From CAJXNP01 sp050305935 (GTDB lineage Bacteria; Bacteroidota; Bacteroidia; Cytophagales; Cyclobacteriaceae), in assembly GCA_050305935.1 (NCBI GenBank), contig JBNLGG010000123.1, positions 1 through 7,082 of the forward strand: a DNA stretch of 7,082 nt, read 5' to 3'. A program made the position numbers and the translations under genes. This document shows, one piece after another, positions 5,273 to 7,082 of this stretch (within the stretch, counting starts at the first letter, position 1; each line of letters opens with the position of its first letter). The notes below the pieces were generated by a model. The model was not told the origin of the DNA. It was given only the letters and a program-made list of their open reading frames with translations, and made no database searches.

Positions 5273-5406
5273 AATTCGGACTGTCATGGGAGATCGTTCC
5301 TTCCGTCATCGGTGAGTTGATGAGTAATCCCGGGAAGGCTCCACGGGTAATGAATGAAATCCTTAAGATGAGGAAAATAGACCTTGAGCGATTACTGAAG
5401 GCCTAA
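5273..5406 (+). pseudogene. C-terminal remnant of a second VOC (PhnB-like) gene
   Basis: In frame from TTC 5275 the sequence reads FGLSWEIVPSVIGELMSNPG then KAPRVMNEILKMRKIDLERL and a stop at 5404-5406, the last 44 codons of the same VOC subfamily as the pseudogene at 2472-2894. The 134 bp align without gaps to 2761-2894 with about 29 mismatches by hand count (about 78% identity). Many differences are synonymous, and this copy keeps consensus residues (SW, KAPRVM) that the other has lost. Upstream of AATTCGGA at 5273 the similarity stops, and the bases come from the repeat-bearing ATPase leader. About 95 N-terminal codons are missing, so no VOC fold can form. The frame happens to remain open upstream through the repeats to 5092, antisense to the ATPase; a real chimeric protein is unlikely. 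It converges on the peptidase gene, whose stop is 14 bp away. Confidence 0.85.
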
Positions 5407-5420
5407 TTTCAAGCATTGAT

Positions 5421-7082
5421 CTAATTGAATTCGGCAGGCAGTGTATACACCCTCTCCTTATTTGCCTCTTTCAAAAACACCATCAGCGGCTCAAAATAAT
5501 CCAGCATCGCCTGGGCATTGATCTCTTCGCCTGTCGATTCTTTCATAAGCTGTCGCCAGTCCTTTGTTGCACCTACCGAGAGGATTTCGTGGAGAAAAGC
5601 TCCAATGTCTTTGTTGCCGTAATAGTTGGTTTCCCGTGGGTCCATGTGGAGGATATTTTCCGCGATGTGGTTGTGCAATTGGAACAAAATGGCAAATGAA
5701 AGGGCGTAGTCATAATATTGGGCCGCATCGTCATTGATATGTGTCTTCGAAGGCGCATCGCAAAAATCTTCACCTCGTTCGTAGGGCGGAATGATTCCCT
5801 GGTATTTAGCTTTTAATTCCCACCATCGTTTATTGAATTCATCGGGAGAAAGGTCTTCCGCGTAGAGATCATTTTCAAATTGGGTCATAACCCCGGCAGA
5901 CCAGGGGATGAACACCACGTAATTGAGTGCTTCTTTTAACAGTGATTGTACCTCGTTGGTTTGAGCATCGGCTGGCAATAATTCCAGTTCCTGAAGAAAA
6001 GGCTTTTGCATCGCAGCCAACCCCAGCATGCTTCCTACGGCTTCATGGAACGCCCGGTTCGCTCCCGCACGCAATACCGGTGGGACGTTGGGATTGGTGT
6101 ATTCCAGGTAGTAATAAATATGCCCCAACTCGTGGTGGGTGGTTTCATACCATTCTGCATTGGGAATTACGCTCATCAGACTCCGCACGTCTTTTTGTAA
6201 ATCCATGTGCCAGGCCGAGGCGTGGTTGTTCTTTTTGTAACCGGCGTCTTCAGCGACTGGGTAGAGGCTTGACTTGGTATAAAATGACTCAGGAAGTGCT
6301 TCAAAACCCATGCTGACGTAGAAGTTTTCCGACTGCTTCACCAGCCACTCGGCGCCTTTTTCTTCCAGGATACCGTCTAAATCGATGCCTTCTACTTCCA
6401 CCATTCCTGACCAATCCTGTCCCCATCGATTAGGCAACCAGTGAGCGGGAAGCATTTCTGGAACTGGCTGACCGTACCGGTTGGCAAGCTCATAACGGGC
6501 ATAGGTATGAAGCTCTCGATAAAGTGGCCAAACATCCTTTATTAATTTGTTACAAAGATCAATCATTTCCTGCCTGGTCATCCCATATTCGGAAACCTGG
6601 TAGGTAAAATAATCATCATAGTCCAGGGCCTGCACCGTTTCATTTCTAAGTTTTCGAAGGTTGATCAATCCATCCTTTAGCTCTTTTCCCACTTCCTTAC
6701 TGGCTTCCCAGGCTGCCAACCTTTTTGCCGGATCTGCTTCGTCTTTTAGAATATTGTCAATATCATTTGTGCTGACAGAAGCCCCATCAATTTTGAAGTC
6801 AAATCCAAACAAAGCTTCGGTCTGCTTTTTTTCGGCCTTTATCCGCTCGGTTACCAGCTCGTTTACCGTTTGTGGCTGATTGGCCGCCATGTATAGGATC
6901 GTTTCCAATTCCTTCACCTGAATAGCATCCAGTTCCTCCTTATGCTGAAGTAGCTCTTTTACCATATTGATATTCTCGACACTCCCGGTAAACCCGGCAT
7001 ATTTTTCCGCCGCTTCGCTCGCCCGCCACGTTTGCATGGTATCGCCTTCAATGATGTGGGTGTTCAGCTCCCAGTCGGCCAG
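5421..7082 (-). CDS. M2 family metallopeptidase (ACE-like peptidyl-dipeptidase), 5' end outside window
   Basis: A frame of 553 visible codons that ends at TAG 5423-5421 and is open to the right edge. The 15 codons beyond the first internal ATG (7037) still read as family (LADWELNTHIIEGDT), so that ATG is not the start. The zinc-peptidase motif HELGH is encoded at 6134-6120 within WYETTHHELGHIYYYLEY. The third zinc ligand is the Glu of HEAVGSMLGL (codon 6044-6042), 25 residues after the second His, compared with 23 in human ACE as I recall it. Other ACE-like blocks are FIPWSAGVMTQFENDLYAED, RWWELKAKYQGIIPP and SKTHINDDAAQYYDY, the last holding likely counterparts of the substrate-binding Lys, His and Tyr. 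The family is a zinc-dependent dipeptidyl carboxypeptidase. Bacterial members are generally exported, but the signal peptide region lies outside the window. It is convergent with the VOC remnant and unrelated to it by function. Confidence 0.93.
   Translation of the reverse strand: MADWELNTHIIEGDTMQTWRASEAAEKYAGFTGSVENINMVKELLQHKEELDAIQVKELETILYMAANQPQTVNELVTERIKAEKKQTEALFGFDFKIDGASVSTNDIDNILKDEADPAKRLAAWEASKEVGKELKDGLINLRKLRNETVQALDYDDYFTYQVSEYGMTRQEMIDLCNKLIKDVWPLYRELHTYARYELANRYGQPVPEMLPAHWLPNRWGQDWSGMVEVEGIDLDGILEEKGAEWLVKQSENFYVSMGFEALPESFYTKSSLYPVAEDAGYKKNNHASAWHMDLQKDVRSLMSVIPNAEWYETTHHELGHIYYYLEYTNPNVPPVLRAGANRAFHEAVGSMLGLAAMQKPFLQELELLPADAQTNEVQSLLKEALNYVVFIPWSAGVMTQFENDLYAEDLSPDEFNKRWWELKAKYQGIIPPYERGEDFCDAPSKTHINDDAAQYYDYALSFAILFQLHNHIAENILHMDPRETNYYGNKDIGAFLHEILSVGATKDWRQLMKESTGEEINAQAMLDYFEPLMVFLKEANKERVYTLPAEFN

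Noticed and set aside
5092..5406. A 104-codon plus-strand frame joining ATPase-antisense sequence, the repeats and the VOC tail
   Set aside because: Only the last 44 codons resemble a protein family. The repeated FKGN-like peptides come from the 33-bp DNA repeat, so this is treated as an accidental open frame ending in a VOC remnant.
2761..5406. Composite transposon or integron-type cassette flanked by direct repeats
   Set aside because: The flanking repeats are gene tails with codon-like divergence; no transposase, integrase, terminal inverted repeats or target-site duplication is seen.
5927..6316. Plus-strand open frames inside the M2 peptidase region
   Set aside because: Antisense shadows of conserved peptidase sequence, including the HELGH region.

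Overview
The window looks like chromosomal DNA of a member of the Bacteroidota. The case rests on gene content: a small-gene cluster of SRPBCC/AHSA1, PhnB-like VOC, RNA polymerase alpha-CTD-like and RibD-type reductase proteins, a helicase-associated-domain protein without a helicase, an AAA_14/DUF4143 ATPase and a bacterial ACE-like M2 peptidase. Most starts also lack a clear Shine-Dalgarno sequence and have A/T-rich leaders. I cannot assign a genus. No rRNA, tRNA, CRISPR array, transposase or integrase is visible, and no stretch over 300 bases lacks a gene.

Layout. (1) Positions 1-442, minus: the N-terminal half of a GlxA/AraC-type regulator that runs off the left edge. (2) An intergenic region of about 130 bp separates it from a divergent plus-strand SRPBCC (AHSA1) gene at 575-1000. 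(3) Positions 1174-2894, plus: a tight four-gene run with gaps of 7, 4 and 6 bp. It holds a PhnB-like VOC protein, a small zinc-knuckle plus RNAP alpha-CTD-like protein, a dihydrofolate-reductase/RibD-fold protein, and a second VOC gene inactivated by one in-frame TAA. (4) Positions 2967-5158, minus: a three-repeat helicase-associated-domain protein and an AAA_14/DUF4143 ATPase, both opposed to the flanking plus-strand genes. (5) Positions 5156-5237: three copies of a 16-bp sequence at an exact 33-bp period, the proximal one containing the ATPase start codon. (6) Positions 5273-5406, plus: the orphan C-terminal end of a third VOC gene, about 78% identical by hand count to the end of the pseudogene at 2472-2894. 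(7) Positions 5421-7082, minus: an M2 (angiotensin-converting-enzyme-like) metallopeptidase whose N-terminus lies beyond the right edge.

Reading it together: the plus-strand cluster probably once held two related VOC genes in tandem. The first has decayed by a nonsense mutation. The second has lost all but its last 44 codons, and the minus-strand HA/ATPase pair now occupies the space between them. The most unusual element is the 33-bp repeat array in the ATPase leader. Each full unit reads as a 9-codon mini-ORF in the same frame as the ATPase start, which could mean translational control, repeated promoter or operator elements, or repeat-based variation. This is inference from sequence only. 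The enzymes of the small-gene cluster are assigned by family, and their substrates are unknown.
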